This document shows, piece by piece, positions 7,306 to 15,673 of a DNA stretch of 26,341 bases. The DNA is taken from the NCBI GenBank assembly GCA_046728975.1, contig JBKPFU010000197.1, forward strand, positions 1 to 26,341. The letters run 5' to 3'. The notes beneath the pieces are model-generated. The model had not been told where the DNA came from and did not search any database. It saw only the letters and a list, made by a program, of their open reading frames with translations. Position numbers and translations under genes: made by a program. This stretch comes from JBKPFU01 sp046728975 (GTDB lineage: Bacteria; Actinomycetota; Thermoleophilia; Gaiellales; Gaiellaceae). The first letter of the stretch is position 1; each line of letters starts with the position of its first letter.

Positions 7306-9168
7306 ATGGAAGGTCCTGAACTCTGGCGCGAGCTCGGGCAGCAGCTTCGCGCCGACGCCGTTCGCGCGAGCGCGAAAGCGAAGTCAGGCCATCCGACCTC
7401 GTCGATGTCGGCCGCTGACCTCGCCGCGGTGCTGCTCGCCGCGCACTTCCGCTACGACTTCGACAACCCCCACGACGTCCTCAACGACCGGCTCGTCTTC
7501 TCGAAGGGGCACGCCTCGCCGCTCGTCTACGGGCTCCTGCGCGCCGCCGGGGCGATCTCCGAGGAGGAGTTCATGACGTACCGGCAGCACGGTAGCCGGC
7601 TCCAGGGCCACCCGACGCCCGTGCTCCCATGGGTCGACGTCGCAACGGGCTCGCTCGGCCAGGGATTGCCGATCGGCGTCGGGATGGCGCTCGCCGGCAA
7701 GCGACTCGACCAACTCCCGCTCCGAGTCTGGGTGATCTGCGGCGACAGCGAGATGGCCGAGGGCTCGATGTGGGAAGCGGTTGAGCATGCCGCCTTTTAC
7801 GAGCTGGACAACCTCACCGCGATCATCGACGTCAATCGGCTCGGGCAGCGCGGCGAGACGATGCACGGCTGGGATCTCGCCAGCTACACGCGGCGCCTGG
7901 AGTCGTTCGGCTGGCACACGATCGCGATCGACGGGCACGACGTCGAGCAGATCGATGCGGCGTACCGCGAGGCCGAGGCGACGACCGGGAAGCCAACCGC
8001 CGTCGTCGCAAAGACGCTCAAGGGGAAGGGCTATCCGCCGGTCGAGGACAAGGAGGGCTGGCACGGGAAGGCGATCTCGGACGAGGAGGCGGAGAAGGCC
8101 GTCGCCGAGCTTGGCGGCGTCCGCAACATCGTCGTCGACGTCCCCAAGCCTGAGCGCGCCGAGCCACACCGATTCGAGCCGACGCCGCAGGCATGGCCTG
8201 AGTACGAGGTCGGCTCGACCGTTGCGACGCGTAAGGCGTACGGCGAGGCGCTCGCGGCCGTCGGGGGAGAGCGCGGCGACGTGGTCGCGCTCGACGGCGA
8301 GGTGTCGAACTCGACCTACGCCGAGATCTTCCGCGACGCGCACCCCGAGCGGTATTTCGAGATGTACATCGCCGAGCAGCAGATGGTCGCGGCGGCGGTG
8401 GGCCTGCAGGTGCTCGGCTGGAGGCCGTTTGCGTCGACGTTTGCGGCGTTTCAGACGCGCTCCTACGACTTCGTCCGCATGGCCGCGGTCAGCCGCGCAA
8501 GCATCAGGCTCTGCGGCTCCCACGCGGGCGTCTCGATCGGCGAGGACGGCCCCTCGCAGATGGGGCTCGAGGACCTGGCCGCGTTCCGAGCCGTGCACGG
8601 ATCGACGGTGCTGTATCCGTGCGACGGCAACGAGACGACGAAGCTCGTTCGCGCGATGGCGGGCCTCGACGGCATCTCCTACCTGCGCACGACGCGGGCC
8701 GACACGCCTGTGATCTACGAGCCGGACGAGGAATTCGAGGTCGGAGGCTCCAAGGTCCTTCGCTCCTCGGACGAAGACGATGTCGCGATCGTCGCCGCCG
8801 GTATCACGCTCCACGAGGCGTTGAAGGCGGCCGATGCGCTCGCGGAGGAAGGCATCAACGCCCGCGTGATCGACGCGTATTCGGTCAAGCCCATCGACGC
8901 CGAGACGCTCCATGCGGCGGCCGAGGCGACCGGAGGCCGTCTGGTCACGGCCGAGGATCACTGGCCGGAGGGCGGGCTCGGCGAGGCGGTGCTGTCGGCA
9001 TTCGCGGACACCGACGAGCGGCCGCGCGTCGTCAAGCTCGCGGTGAGCGAGATGCCCGGCTCCGGGAAGCCGGCCGAGCTCCTCGCCGACGCCGGGATCG
9101 ATGCCGACCACATCGCCGCAGCGGCACGGGCGCTCGTCGAGGCCACGGCAGAGGTGACGTCGCGCTAA
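7306..9168 (+). CDS. tkt: Transketolase, compact single-chain type
   Basis: 620 residues carrying both halves of transketolase in one chain. It moves two-carbon ketol units using thiamine diphosphate. Seen: SGHPTSSMSAADLAAVLL near 27-44, the cofactor His in FSKGHAS, GSLGQGLPIGVGMA near 115-128, the ThDP/Mg motif GDSEMAEGSMWEA from 146 ending NRLG, the catalytic Glu in YIAEQQMVAAAVG, and HAGVSIGEDGPSQMGLEDLA. The C-terminal domain contains SGKPAELL. Length and blocks resemble the animal/short transketolase class (about 620) more than the 660-residue E. coli class. ATG 7306 is seven bases after TACGTT with no Shine-Dalgarno. Its TAA stop sits at the very edge of the first 134-bp repeat. Confidence 0.96.
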   Translation: MEGPELWRELGQQLRADAVRASAKAKSGHPTSSMSAADLAAVLLAAHFRYDFDNPHDVLNDRLVFSKGHASPLVYGLLRAAGAISEEEFMTYRQHGSRLQGHPTPVLPWVDVATGSLGQGLPIGVGMALAGKRLDQLPLRVWVICGDSEMAEGSMWEAVEHAAFYELDNLTAIIDVNRLGQRGETMHGWDLASYTRRLESFGWHTIAIDGHDVEQIDAAYREAEATTGKPTAVVAKTLKGKGYPPVEDKEGWHGKAISDEEAEKAVAELGGVRNIVVDVPKPERAEPHRFEPTPQAWPEYEVGSTVATRKAYGEALAAVGGERGDVVALDGEVSNSTYAEIFRDAHPERYFEMYIAEQQMVAAAVGLQVLGWRPFASTFAAFQTRSYDFVRMAAVSRASIRLCGSHAGVSIGEDGPSQMGLEDLAAFRAVHGSTVLYPCDGNETTKLVRAMAGLDGISYLRTTRADTPVIYEPDEEFEVGGSKVLRSSDEDDVAIVAAGITLHEALKAADALAEEGINARVIDAYSVKPIDAETLHAAAEATGGRLVTAEDHWPEGGLGEAVLSAFADTDERPRVVKLAVSEMPGSGKPAELLADAGIDADHIAAAARALVEATAEVTSR

Positions 9169-9300
9169 GGCGCCGCTTGCGGCGCCGACTTCAGGACGCG
9201 CTGCTAAGGCGTCGCTCGCGATGCCGTTTGGAGGCCATGCCGGCTTTGCCGGCGTGGCCGTCTAGCTTGCCTGCGCGTCCGTCTGAAATGACCGGTCGAA
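9167..9300. repeat. 134-bp hairpin-rich direct repeat, copy 1
   Basis: Identical to 9329-9462 except one base (C at 9266, G at 9428). It contains three hairpins: GGCGCCGC-TT-GCGGCGCC (9169-9186), GGCGTCGC-TC-GCGATGCC (9208-9225, one G-T pair) and a 12-bp stem with loop TTT at 9233-9259 (one T-G pair), then the palindrome GACCGGTC near its right end. The first bases, AA of the tkt stop TAA, belong to the repeat. No open frame with recognisable homology. It resembles a REP/BIME-style intergenic element. Confidence 0.85.
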
Positions 9301-9328
9301 GGGCTTCGATGTCGGCCGCGAACGCACG

Positions 9329-9462
9329 AAGGCGCCGCTTGCGGCGCCGACTTCAGGACGCGCTGCTAAGGCGTCGCTCGCGATGCCGTTTGGAGGCCAT
9401 GCCGGCTTTGCCGGCGTGGCCGTCTAGGTTGCCTGCGCGTCCGTCTGAAATGACCGGTCGAA
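9329..9462. repeat. 134-bp hairpin-rich direct repeat, copy 2
   Basis: Second copy, 162 bp downstream of the first, with the same three hairpins. The 28-bp spacer after copy 1 and the bases after copy 2 still share a gctt(c)gatgtc stretch, suggesting the duplicated unit was originally longer, about 162 bp. The copy ends 7 bp before the ATG of the histidine phosphatase gene, so it forms that gene's entire upstream region. The whole gap 9169-9469 holds nothing else that I can support. Confidence 0.85.
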
Positions 9463-9469
9463 CCGCTTG

Positions 9470-10045
9470 ATGTCAACCGGGCTCGCGCTAAACAAGGTTT
9501 TCCTCGTCCGTCACGGCGAGACAGAGTGGAACCTGACCCTGCAGCACACGAGCATCACGGACATCCCGCTGACCGACAAAGGGCGGGACGCGGCCGTGAC
9601 GCTCGGCGAGAGGCTACGTGGACGAGAGTTCCCCCTGGTGCTGACGAGCCCGCTCCAACGCTCGGCCGAGACCGCGCGTCTCGCCGGTTTTCCAGATGCC
9701 GAGCCAACGGACGACCTGATCGAGTGGAACTACGGCGAATATGAGGGCCGAACGACGGCCGAGATCCGCGAGCAGGTGCCGGGGTGGACGATCTGGACAG
9801 GCAGCGCGCCGCGCGGCGAGACGGCCAACGACGTGGCCGCGCGCGCAGACCGCGTGATCGGGCGAGCCCGGAAGGCGAACGGCGACGTGCTGCTCTTCTC
9901 GCACGGCCATTTCTTGCGCGTTCTTGCCTCGCGCTGGCTCGGGCTCGAGCCGCAGGCCGGCCGCCTGTTCGCGCTCGGAAACGCGTCGATCAGCGTGCTC
10001 GGCTACGAGCGCGAGACGCCGGTGCTCGAGCGGTGGAACACGTGA
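9470..10045 (+). CDS. Histidine phosphatase family protein (phosphoglycerate mutase-like)
   Basis: 191 residues with the histidine phosphatase fold: the phosphohistidine motif FLVRHGETEWN near residues 11-21, the arginine motif TSPLQRSAETARLAG near 60, the acid motif LIEWNYGEYEGRT, and the second catalytic His in LLFSHGHFLRVLASRWL. It could be an acid phosphatase or a cofactor-dependent phosphoglycerate mutase relative; the short length and family pattern favour a phosphatase of small substrates. The ATG at 9470 is chosen over the adjacent TTG (9467). No Shine-Dalgarno or -10 is visible because the upstream DNA is repeat copy 2. Its TGA overlaps the next gene's GTG (GTGA). Confidence 0.9.
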   Translation: MSTGLALNKVFLVRHGETEWNLTLQHTSITDIPLTDKGRDAAVTLGERLRGREFPLVLTSPLQRSAETARLAGFPDAEPTDDLIEWNYGEYEGRTTAEIREQVPGWTIWTGSAPRGETANDVAARADRVIGRARKANGDVLLFSHGHFLRVLASRWLGLEPQAGRLFALGNASISVLGYERETPVLERWNT

Positions 10046-10914
10046 AGGAGCGGACGATCGCTGCCGGCGAGGCCCAGCTCCACGTGTACGAGTGGGGCGA
10101 GCAGGGACGGCCGGTGCTCTTCTGGCACGCCCTCGGCGACCACACAGCGCTCCAGCCGATCGATGTGGCGCCCACGCTCGTCGCGCCGTACGGGGCGCGT
10201 CTGATCGCCGCCGACGCCCCAGGTTTCGGCGGCTCGCCGCGCCTCCCGGACGAGCGCTACGAGATGCCTGCGCTCGTCGAGCTGGCGGCGCGCCTCGCGG
10301 ACGAGCTTGGGCTCGAAAAATTCGCCTGGCTCGGATCGTCGTGGGGGGCCGGTATCGGCGTCCACTTCGCCGTCACGCATCCGGAGCGGCTGACGGGGCT
10401 CGCGCTTCTCGACGGCGGCTACTTCAATCCGGACTGGGAAGGAAGCACGGCGCTCGAGGATCTGCGCGAGCACTGGCGGGCGCATCCGGAGTACTTCCGC
10501 TTCGACAGCTGGGACGCGGTGATCGAGGACGCGCGCGCCGCGTTCACGCACTGGACGCCGGGAATCGAGCAGGTCGTCCGTTCCGCGTACCGCGCGACTG
10601 AGGGTGAAGTCGCGTCGATCATGGGGCCCGACGTCTACGCGGCGGCGATGCACGGGCTGCATGCGGCGCCGCCGACGCGCGAGCTGGCTCGGCTCGGCCA
10701 GACCGGCGTGCCGGTGCTCGTGCTGGCCGCGACAGAGCCGAAGGAGCGCGCCGAGCTGCGCCGCCCGGGACTCGAGCGGTTCGAGCAGCTCGTCCCCGCG
10801 GCCGAGATCCATCGCGTCCCGAACGCACGCCACCTGATGCTGGAGGACGCGCCGGAGGAGGTTGCCCGGGCGGTAGGCGAGTGGCTCGCCCGCCTCGATC
10901 GAGCAGCTCGTTAG
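10042..10914 (+). CDS. Alpha/beta hydrolase fold protein
   Basis: 290 residues from the GTG at 10042, which overlaps the previous stop by four bases. Alpha/beta hydrolase features: an oxyanion region FWHALGDHTALQPID, the DAPGFGGSPRLPDERY loop, the nucleophile elbow LGSSWGAGIG with the catalytic Ser, and the catalytic His in NARHLMLEDAPEEVARAV near the C terminus. The acid member of the triad is not obvious: where an Asp is usual the sequence reads LAATEPKERAEL, so a Glu may serve or the acid may come from an earlier strand. Substrate unknown; esterase, lipase or haloalkane-type reactions cannot be separated by eye. Cotranscribed with the histidine phosphatase. Confidence 0.88.
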   Translation: MKERTIAAGEAQLHVYEWGEQGRPVLFWHALGDHTALQPIDVAPTLVAPYGARLIAADAPGFGGSPRLPDERYEMPALVELAARLADELGLEKFAWLGSSWGAGIGVHFAVTHPERLTGLALLDGGYFNPDWEGSTALEDLREHWRAHPEYFRFDSWDAVIEDARAAFTHWTPGIEQVVRSAYRATEGEVASIMGPDVYAAAMHGLHAAPPTRELARLGQTGVPVLVLAATEPKERAELRRPGLERFEQLVPAAEIHRVPNARHLMLEDAPEEVARAVGEWLARLDRAAR

Positions 10915-10952
10915 CGAGCTGTTCGAATCGCGTTCGGATCTCGCGGAACCCG

Positions 10953-10988
10953 TTGAAGCCTTCCTAGCAAGGGTTTACATTCGAACGC
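10953..10988 (+). promoter_or_regulatory. Promoter of the secreted beta-sandwich protein
   Basis: TTGAAG (10953-10958), a 17-bp spacer and TACATT (10976-10981) form a near-consensus sigma-70 promoter. The -10 ends 7 nt before the ATG at 10989 and there is no Shine-Dalgarno, so the mRNA should be leaderless. This is the clearest leaderless promoter in the window. Confidence 0.7.
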
Positions 10989-12419
10989 ATGAAGCTCGTG
11001 CCGAAAGTGGCTATCGCACTCGTCGTCGTCGCGCTGCTCGCGCTGCCGACCGGCGCGGCGGGCGCAGGGCCCGGTAACGACAACCGAGCGAACGCCACGC
11101 CGCTCGCGGAGCCGCCGGTGACCGCCGCGGGCACAACGGTCGGCGCAACTGAGGAGCCGCGCGATCCAATCCCCTACTGCGGCGCGGTCAAGGCGACGGT
11201 GTGGTACCGCCTGTCGGGCATCTCGAGCGGGCGCCTGGTGCTCCGCCTGACGGCCTTCGGCGACCTCGACGCTGTTGTCTCGGTCTTTCGCGTCGTTCGA
11301 TCGCAGCTCGTCCCCGCCGGCTGCGATGCGACCGACGCCCGCGGTCACGGAGCATTCTCGTTCAACGTCGCATCGGGCCAGACGTACCTGATCATGGTTG
11401 GCCGGCAGGTCAACTCCGAAGACGGGACTTTCAGGTTCACCGTCTTCCGGCCGGAGCCGTCGTCGCGGCCGCCGGGCACACCGCTACCTCGTCGCGGGGT
11501 TCGCTCCTCGGTCGACGCGCTCTCGGACTTCGACGACGCGTGGTCGATCCGCATGAAGCCCGGAGTCGCGTACCGGATGAACCTCGTTCCCCTGCGCGGC
11601 CGCTGCGTGACCTTGTCGTTCTACAGGCCGGGGACCGGCTCGTTCGCGGCTGCACAGCCGGTCAAGCGGCTCGCGTGCGGCGGCTACGCGACCTTCACGC
11701 CCGGCCCACGCGGCGGCGGCCGCTACACGCTGCTGGTGACGGCCAACGGGACGCGGCCCGGTCCGCAGCGCTACCACCTGCAGGCCGGCCTGGAGGGCCC
11801 CGACGACATGGCCCCCGGCATGCCGATCGCAAACCTGCAGACCCGCCGCGGCTCGCTGGCGGGAAACGGCCTCGACGTGATCGACCTCTACCGATTCCGG
11901 GTCGCCAAGCGGAGCGACGTCACACTGACTCTGGGTGGGCCGAGCTCGTTCGGTCTGACGCTGCTCGGTGAGACCGGCCGGCGACTGGGATCGTCGGGCG
12001 GCTCGGGGCCGCTCACCAATCGACTCTCTCCCGGTCGCTACTACGTTGCCGTCCGCGCGGGTGAATCTGCGCGCGGCCGCTACCGACTGTCGCTGCTCGA
12101 ACGCGACCTGACGACGACCACCGTCCTCGTCGACGGGCAGCGCATCGCACGCGTAGGACCCGGCCGCTCTGTCGCGATCGGCGTGTCCGTCGAATCCAGC
12201 CCCGGCGGAACGGTCAGGCTTCAGATCGACCGCTTCGACCCGCTGACAGGCTGGCACTTCCACAAGCTGTACTTCCTGCGGCTCGGCGTAAGCGGCCGAA
12301 CCGGGATCGCGTGGCGGCCGCCGGCAATCGGCCGCTGGCGCGTGCGCGCCTACTTCAGCGGCACTCGCACGGCCAGCCCGAGCGTGGGACGCGCCGCGAC
12401 GATCGTCGTCAACGACTGA
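10989..12419 (+). CDS. Secreted protein with tandem PPC-like beta-sandwich modules
   Basis: 476 residues. A classical signal peptide is visible: MKLVPK, a hydrophobic stretch to about residue 19, then a likely signal peptidase site at AGA/GPG (about 26). The mature part looks like three repeats of a domain similar to bacterial pre-peptidase C-terminal modules, each with aromatic, alternating strands ending in phrases like YLIMVGRQ, YTLLVTANG and YYVAVRAGESARGRY, then a C-terminal Ig-like segment ending RAYFSGTRTASP. Four cysteines could form two disulfides. No catalytic motif is seen, so adhesion or polysaccharide/cell-wall binding is a guess. It stands alone with its own promoter, between the hydrolase pair and the ABC-F gene. 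Confidence 0.72.
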   Translation: MKLVPKVAIALVVVALLALPTGAAGAGPGNDNRANATPLAEPPVTAAGTTVGATEEPRDPIPYCGAVKATVWYRLSGISSGRLVLRLTAFGDLDAVVSVFRVVRSQLVPAGCDATDARGHGAFSFNVASGQTYLIMVGRQVNSEDGTFRFTVFRPEPSSRPPGTPLPRRGVRSSVDALSDFDDAWSIRMKPGVAYRMNLVPLRGRCVTLSFYRPGTGSFAAAQPVKRLACGGYATFTPGPRGGGRYTLLVTANGTRPGPQRYHLQAGLEGPDDMAPGMPIANLQTRRGSLAGNGLDVIDLYRFRVAKRSDVTLTLGGPSSFGLTLLGETGRRLGSSGGSGPLTNRLSPGRYYVAVRAGESARGRYRLSLLERDLTTTTVLVDGQRIARVGPGRSVAIGVSVESSPGGTVRLQIDRFDPLTGWHFHKLYFLRLGVSGRTGIAWRPPAIGRWRVRAYFSGTRTASPSVGRAATIVVND

Positions 12420-12434
12420 CCGGCGGCGAGCGCC

Positions 12435-12446
12435 TACGCTTCAAGC
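12435..12446 (+). promoter_or_regulatory. Leaderless -10 box of the ABC-F gene
   Basis: TACGCT (12435-12440) followed by exactly six bases and the GTG start at 12447. No Shine-Dalgarno. A -35 at the usual distance is weak (ACGACT). Confidence 0.5.
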
Positions 12447-14330
12447 GTGGCACTGGTCATCGCGAACAACCTCCGCAAGGAGCTATCCGGCGGTCTCTTG
12501 TTCGACGGCGTGTCGTTCAAGATCGAGCGCCGCGACCGGATTGCGTTGGCCGGGCCAAACGGCGCCGGTAAGACGACCCTGCTCCGGATTCTCAACGGCG
12601 AGACGGAGCACAACGGTGGCGAACTCGTCTTTGCGAAAGGCACGCGCGTCGCGCTCCACGACCAACGGCCTCCGCTGGAGCGGGGGCTGACGCTACGCGA
12701 GTACGCACTCTCGGGCGCGGCCGACCTGGTTACAGCCGAGCAGGAGCTCCGGCGCCTCGAGCAGGCGATGGCAGACGGTCAGCACGACCAGGCGACGCTT
12801 CGCCGCTATGCCGATGCGCAGGCGCGGCTCGAGCACGCCGGGGGCTACGCGTGGCGGGAGCGGGCGAAGGCGGTCCTGCGCGGTCTCGGGTTTGCCGACA
12901 ACGATCTCGACCGGCCGCTGGAGACGTTTTCCGGTGGCGAGCTGACGCGCGCGTCGCTTGCGCGGGCGCTCGGCGGCGATCCCGATCTCCTGCTTCTGGA
13001 CGAGCCCACGAACCACCTCGACGTCGCGAGCCTGGAGTGGCTCGAGCAGGAGCTTCGGACGCTGGACGCCGGGATCATCCTCGTCGCGCACGACCGCTGG
13101 TTCCTCGAGGCGGTCGCGAACGGTGTGCTCGAGCTCGCCGGCGGCCGCTCGATCTTCTTCCCCGGGCCCTGGCACGTCTGGCGTCGGGAGAAGGCGGCCC
13201 GCGCGCTCGACGCGGCAAAGACCGCCGATCGTGTTCAGGAGGACATCGCGCGGCTCGAGCGCTTCGTGGCGCGCTTCCGCTACAAGAAGACGAAGGCGAA
13301 GCAGGCGCAGGCGAAGCTGACCCAGATCGGCCGCCTGCAGCAGGAGAAGAGCGAGGCGGTCGGGCGGCTGAAGGCGCTCGACACGCGCCGGCGCGCACTC
13401 GGCTTCGACTTCCTCGATCCGCCGCGGAGCGGCAGGACGGTCGTGGAGGCCGAGGGTCTCGAGATCGCCGCAGGCGACAAGCCGCTGCTCGCGGGTGCAG
13501 CGTTCGCGCTCGAGCGGGGCGAGCACGCCGCGCTCGTCGGCCCGAACGGTTCGGGCAAGACGACGCTGCTGGAGACGATGCTGGGGCGGCGGGAGCCAGC
13601 CGCGGGACGGATCAGGCTCGGCCACGGCGTCGAGCCGGCGTACTTCTCGCAGCACGAGGTGGAGCTGGACGAGACGGTCAGCGTGCTCGAGTGCACGCAG
13701 AAGGCGACGGGTCTTCGCCGCCCGCAGGCGCAGAACCTGCTCGGGCGCTTCCTGTTCTCCGGCTGGGAGGAGCACGAGAAGCCGGTCGCCGCGCTCTCGG
13801 GAGGCGAGCGGCGAAGGCTTGCGCTCGCGCTGGTCGTTGCCTCCGGAGCGAATTTCCTCATGCTGGACGAGCCGACAAACCACCTCGACCTAGAGAGCCG
13901 CGAAGCGCTCGAGGCGGCGCTGGAGGTATTCCCCGGAACCGTTCTCTTGGTCTCACACGACCGCGCGCTGCTCGACGCCGTTGCCCATCGATTGCTCGCG
14001 ATCGAAGACCGGAGCCTGGTCTCGAGCGACGGCGGCTGGGCCGACTACGTCATCCGGCGCGACGAGCGGTCGCAGCCGAGCCCCGAGCCCACGCACAAAA
14101 AGGTGAAGCCGAAGCCGAAGCCCAGCAAGCCGCCCACGCGTGCGCCAAACCGACTGGAGGAGCTCGAAGGCGCGATCGAGCGCCAGGAGCGGGCGGTCGC
14201 CGAGCTGGAGGAGCGCCTCGCGGCCGACTGGAGCGATGTCGAGACGCTCGCGGCTCACCGGCAGGCGCGCAACGAGCTCCACACGATGCTCGCCCGCTGG
14301 GAAGAGCTGTTCGAGCAAGTCAAAACGTGA
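12447..14330 (+). CDS. ABC-F family ATPase (ribosome-associated type)
   Basis: 627 residues, two ATP-binding cassettes and no membrane segment, the ABC-F layout. First cassette: Walker A GPNGAGKT at 36-43, signature FSGGELTRASLARAL, Walker B LLLLDEPTNHLD. The linker between cassettes is a charged helical hairpin (FRYKKTKAKQAQAKLTQIGR) matching the P-site tRNA interaction motif. Second cassette: GPNGSGKT, LSGGERRRLALAL, FLMLDEPTNHLD. A lysine/proline-rich spacer and a C-terminal coiled coil (LEELEGAIERQERAVAELEE) end the protein, similar to Uup-like members. ABC-F proteins act on ribosomes in translation or antibiotic protection; which is not decidable here. GTG start follows a leaderless box. 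Its TGA overlaps the next GTG. Confidence 0.93.
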   Translation: MALVIANNLRKELSGGLLFDGVSFKIERRDRIALAGPNGAGKTTLLRILNGETEHNGGELVFAKGTRVALHDQRPPLERGLTLREYALSGAADLVTAEQELRRLEQAMADGQHDQATLRRYADAQARLEHAGGYAWRERAKAVLRGLGFADNDLDRPLETFSGGELTRASLARALGGDPDLLLLDEPTNHLDVASLEWLEQELRTLDAGIILVAHDRWFLEAVANGVLELAGGRSIFFPGPWHVWRREKAARALDAAKTADRVQEDIARLERFVARFRYKKTKAKQAQAKLTQIGRLQQEKSEAVGRLKALDTRRRALGFDFLDPPRSGRTVVEAEGLEIAAGDKPLLAGAAFALERGEHAALVGPNGSGKTTLLETMLGRREPAAGRIRLGHGVEPAYFSQHEVELDETVSVLECTQKATGLRRPQAQNLLGRFLFSGWEEHEKPVAALSGGERRRLALALVVASGANFLMLDEPTNHLDLESREALEAALEVFPGTVLLVSHDRALLDAVAHRLLAIEDRSLVSSDGGWADYVIRRDERSQPSPEPTHKKVKPKPKPSKPPTRAPNRLEELEGAIERQERAVAELEERLAADWSDVETLAAHRQARNELHTMLARWEELFEQVKT

Positions 14331-15673
14331 TCGCAGACGTCGTCACACAGGCCAGGGAGGCCGGCCTGCGGCTCGTGCGCTTTCTCTGGTGCGGGAACGA
14401 TGGAACCGTCCGCTCCAAGGCGACCGGCATCGCGGGGCTCGAGAGCCGGATGAAAACGGGAATCGGGTTGACCGTCGCGATGCAGGCGATGAATGGCCTC
14501 GACCAGCTCCAGCCGGTGGAAGGAATGGGGCCGGTGGGCGAGATCAGGCTCGTCCCCGACCCCGAGACGTTCCGGGTTCTCCCGTATGCGCCGCGCACTG
14601 GGGCGATGCTCGTCGACCACGTCACGCTTACCGGCGAGCCGGCGCCGCAATGCCCTCGCTCGTTCCTGCGGCGGATGACGGAGCGCCTGTCCGGCCGAGG
14701 CGGCCGGTTGGAGGTGGCGTTCGAGAACGAGTTCTCGCTCGCCACGCGGCAGGACGGCGCGTTCGTTCCCGTCGACGCGAGCCTGTGCTTCTCCACGATC
14801 GGCGTCACGGCGGCCCAGGACTACGTCGACGACCTCGTCGACGCCCTCGAGCACCAGGGAATCGGCCTCGAGCAGCACTACGCCGAGCTCGGGCACGGCC
14901 AGCACGAGATCTCGACCGCGCACGCGCCCGCGCTGCGGGCCGTCGACGAGCAGATCCTCGTCCGCGAGACGATTCGCGGAGTCGCCGCCCGGCACGGGCT
15001 CGTCGCCTCCCTCGCACCCAAGCCGTGGCCGGAGAACGCCGGCAACGGCTGTCACATCCATTTCTCCTTGTGGGACGGAGCCGGCGACACGAACCGGTTC
15101 CACGACTCCTCGCGGGCCGATCTGCTGTCGGACGAGGCGCGCGCGTTCATCGCCGGTGTGCTCGAGCATCTCCCCGGGCTATGCGGCTTGACCGCGCCGA
15201 GCTTCAACTCCTTTCACCGGATCGTCCCCCAGTACTGGGCCGGCGCCTTCACCTGCTGGGGCTACGACAACCGCGAGGCGCCGCTGCGGGTGCCGTCCGT
15301 GTTCTGGGGCATGGAGGAGGCCTCGACCAACGTCGAGCTCAAGGCGTCGGACGCAAGCTGCAATCCGTACCTCGCCGTCGGCGGACTGATCGCCGCCGGC
15401 CTTGACGGGCTCCAGCGTGGGCTCGAGCCGCCGGATCCCGTCAACGTCGACCCGGCGACGATCGACGAGGATGAGCGGGAGCGACGCGGTGTCCGGCGCA
15501 TGCCGGAGAACCAGGAAGGGGCGCTCGCGGCTCTCGAGGCCGACGACTTGTTGATCGACGCGCTCGGGCCGGTGCTCGCGACGTCGTACCTGGCCGTGCG
15601 GCGCTCCGAGTGGGCCGCTTACTCCGCGGGAGACGAGACATTCGAGCAGCAGGGCCACTTTCTGAAGTACTGA
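14327..15673 (+). CDS. Glutamine synthetase-family ligase, FluG C-terminal-half type
   Basis: 448 residues from the GTG at 14327, in a GTGA overlap with the ABC-F stop. It has the GS fold, with the metal-binding pair ENE (133-135), the ELGHGQHEIS block (Glu187, Glu194), NGCHIHFSLWD (His245), SFHRIVPQ (Arg298) and NREAPLRVPS. It departs from true glutamine synthetase: the usual RIEFR is NVELK (Glu337 kept, Arg replaced by Lys339), and the MGFDGSS substrate loop is absent. Such GS-like proteins usually gamma-glutamylate amines or polyamines rather than ammonia. The next gene encodes a FluG-like amidohydrolase, the partner fused to a GS domain in FluG. Substrate unknown. Confidence 0.88.
   Translation: MIADVVTQAREAGLRLVRFLWCGNDGTVRSKATGIAGLESRMKTGIGLTVAMQAMNGLDQLQPVEGMGPVGEIRLVPDPETFRVLPYAPRTGAMLVDHVTLTGEPAPQCPRSFLRRMTERLSGRGGRLEVAFENEFSLATRQDGAFVPVDASLCFSTIGVTAAQDYVDDLVDALEHQGIGLEQHYAELGHGQHEISTAHAPALRAVDEQILVRETIRGVAARHGLVASLAPKPWPENAGNGCHIHFSLWDGAGDTNRFHDSSRADLLSDEARAFIAGVLEHLPGLCGLTAPSFNSFHRIVPQYWAGAFTCWGYDNREAPLRVPSVFWGMEEASTNVELKASDASCNPYLAVGGLIAAGLDGLQRGLEPPDPVNVDPATIDEDERERRGVRRMPENQEGALAALEADDLLIDALGPVLATSYLAVRRSEWAAYSAGDETFEQQGHFLKY

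Noticed and set aside
7384..9111. 575-codon open frame opposite tkt
   Set aside because: Antisense shadow of transketolase; no recognisable domain.
9167..9462. Possible CRISPR array
   Set aside because: Only two long copies (134 bp), a 28-bp gap and strong internal hairpins; no short repeat-spacer periodicity and no cas genes.
9179..9466. Arg-rich repeated peptide encoded by the two repeats in one plus frame
   Set aside because: Simply the translation of the hairpin repeats, open because of GC bias; no start site or family support.
12851..14326. 492-codon N-terminal extension in frame with the GS-like gene
   Set aside because: It is the off-frame of the ABC-F gene, Arg/Ala/Gly-rich and without homology; the GS-like protein starts at GTG 14327.
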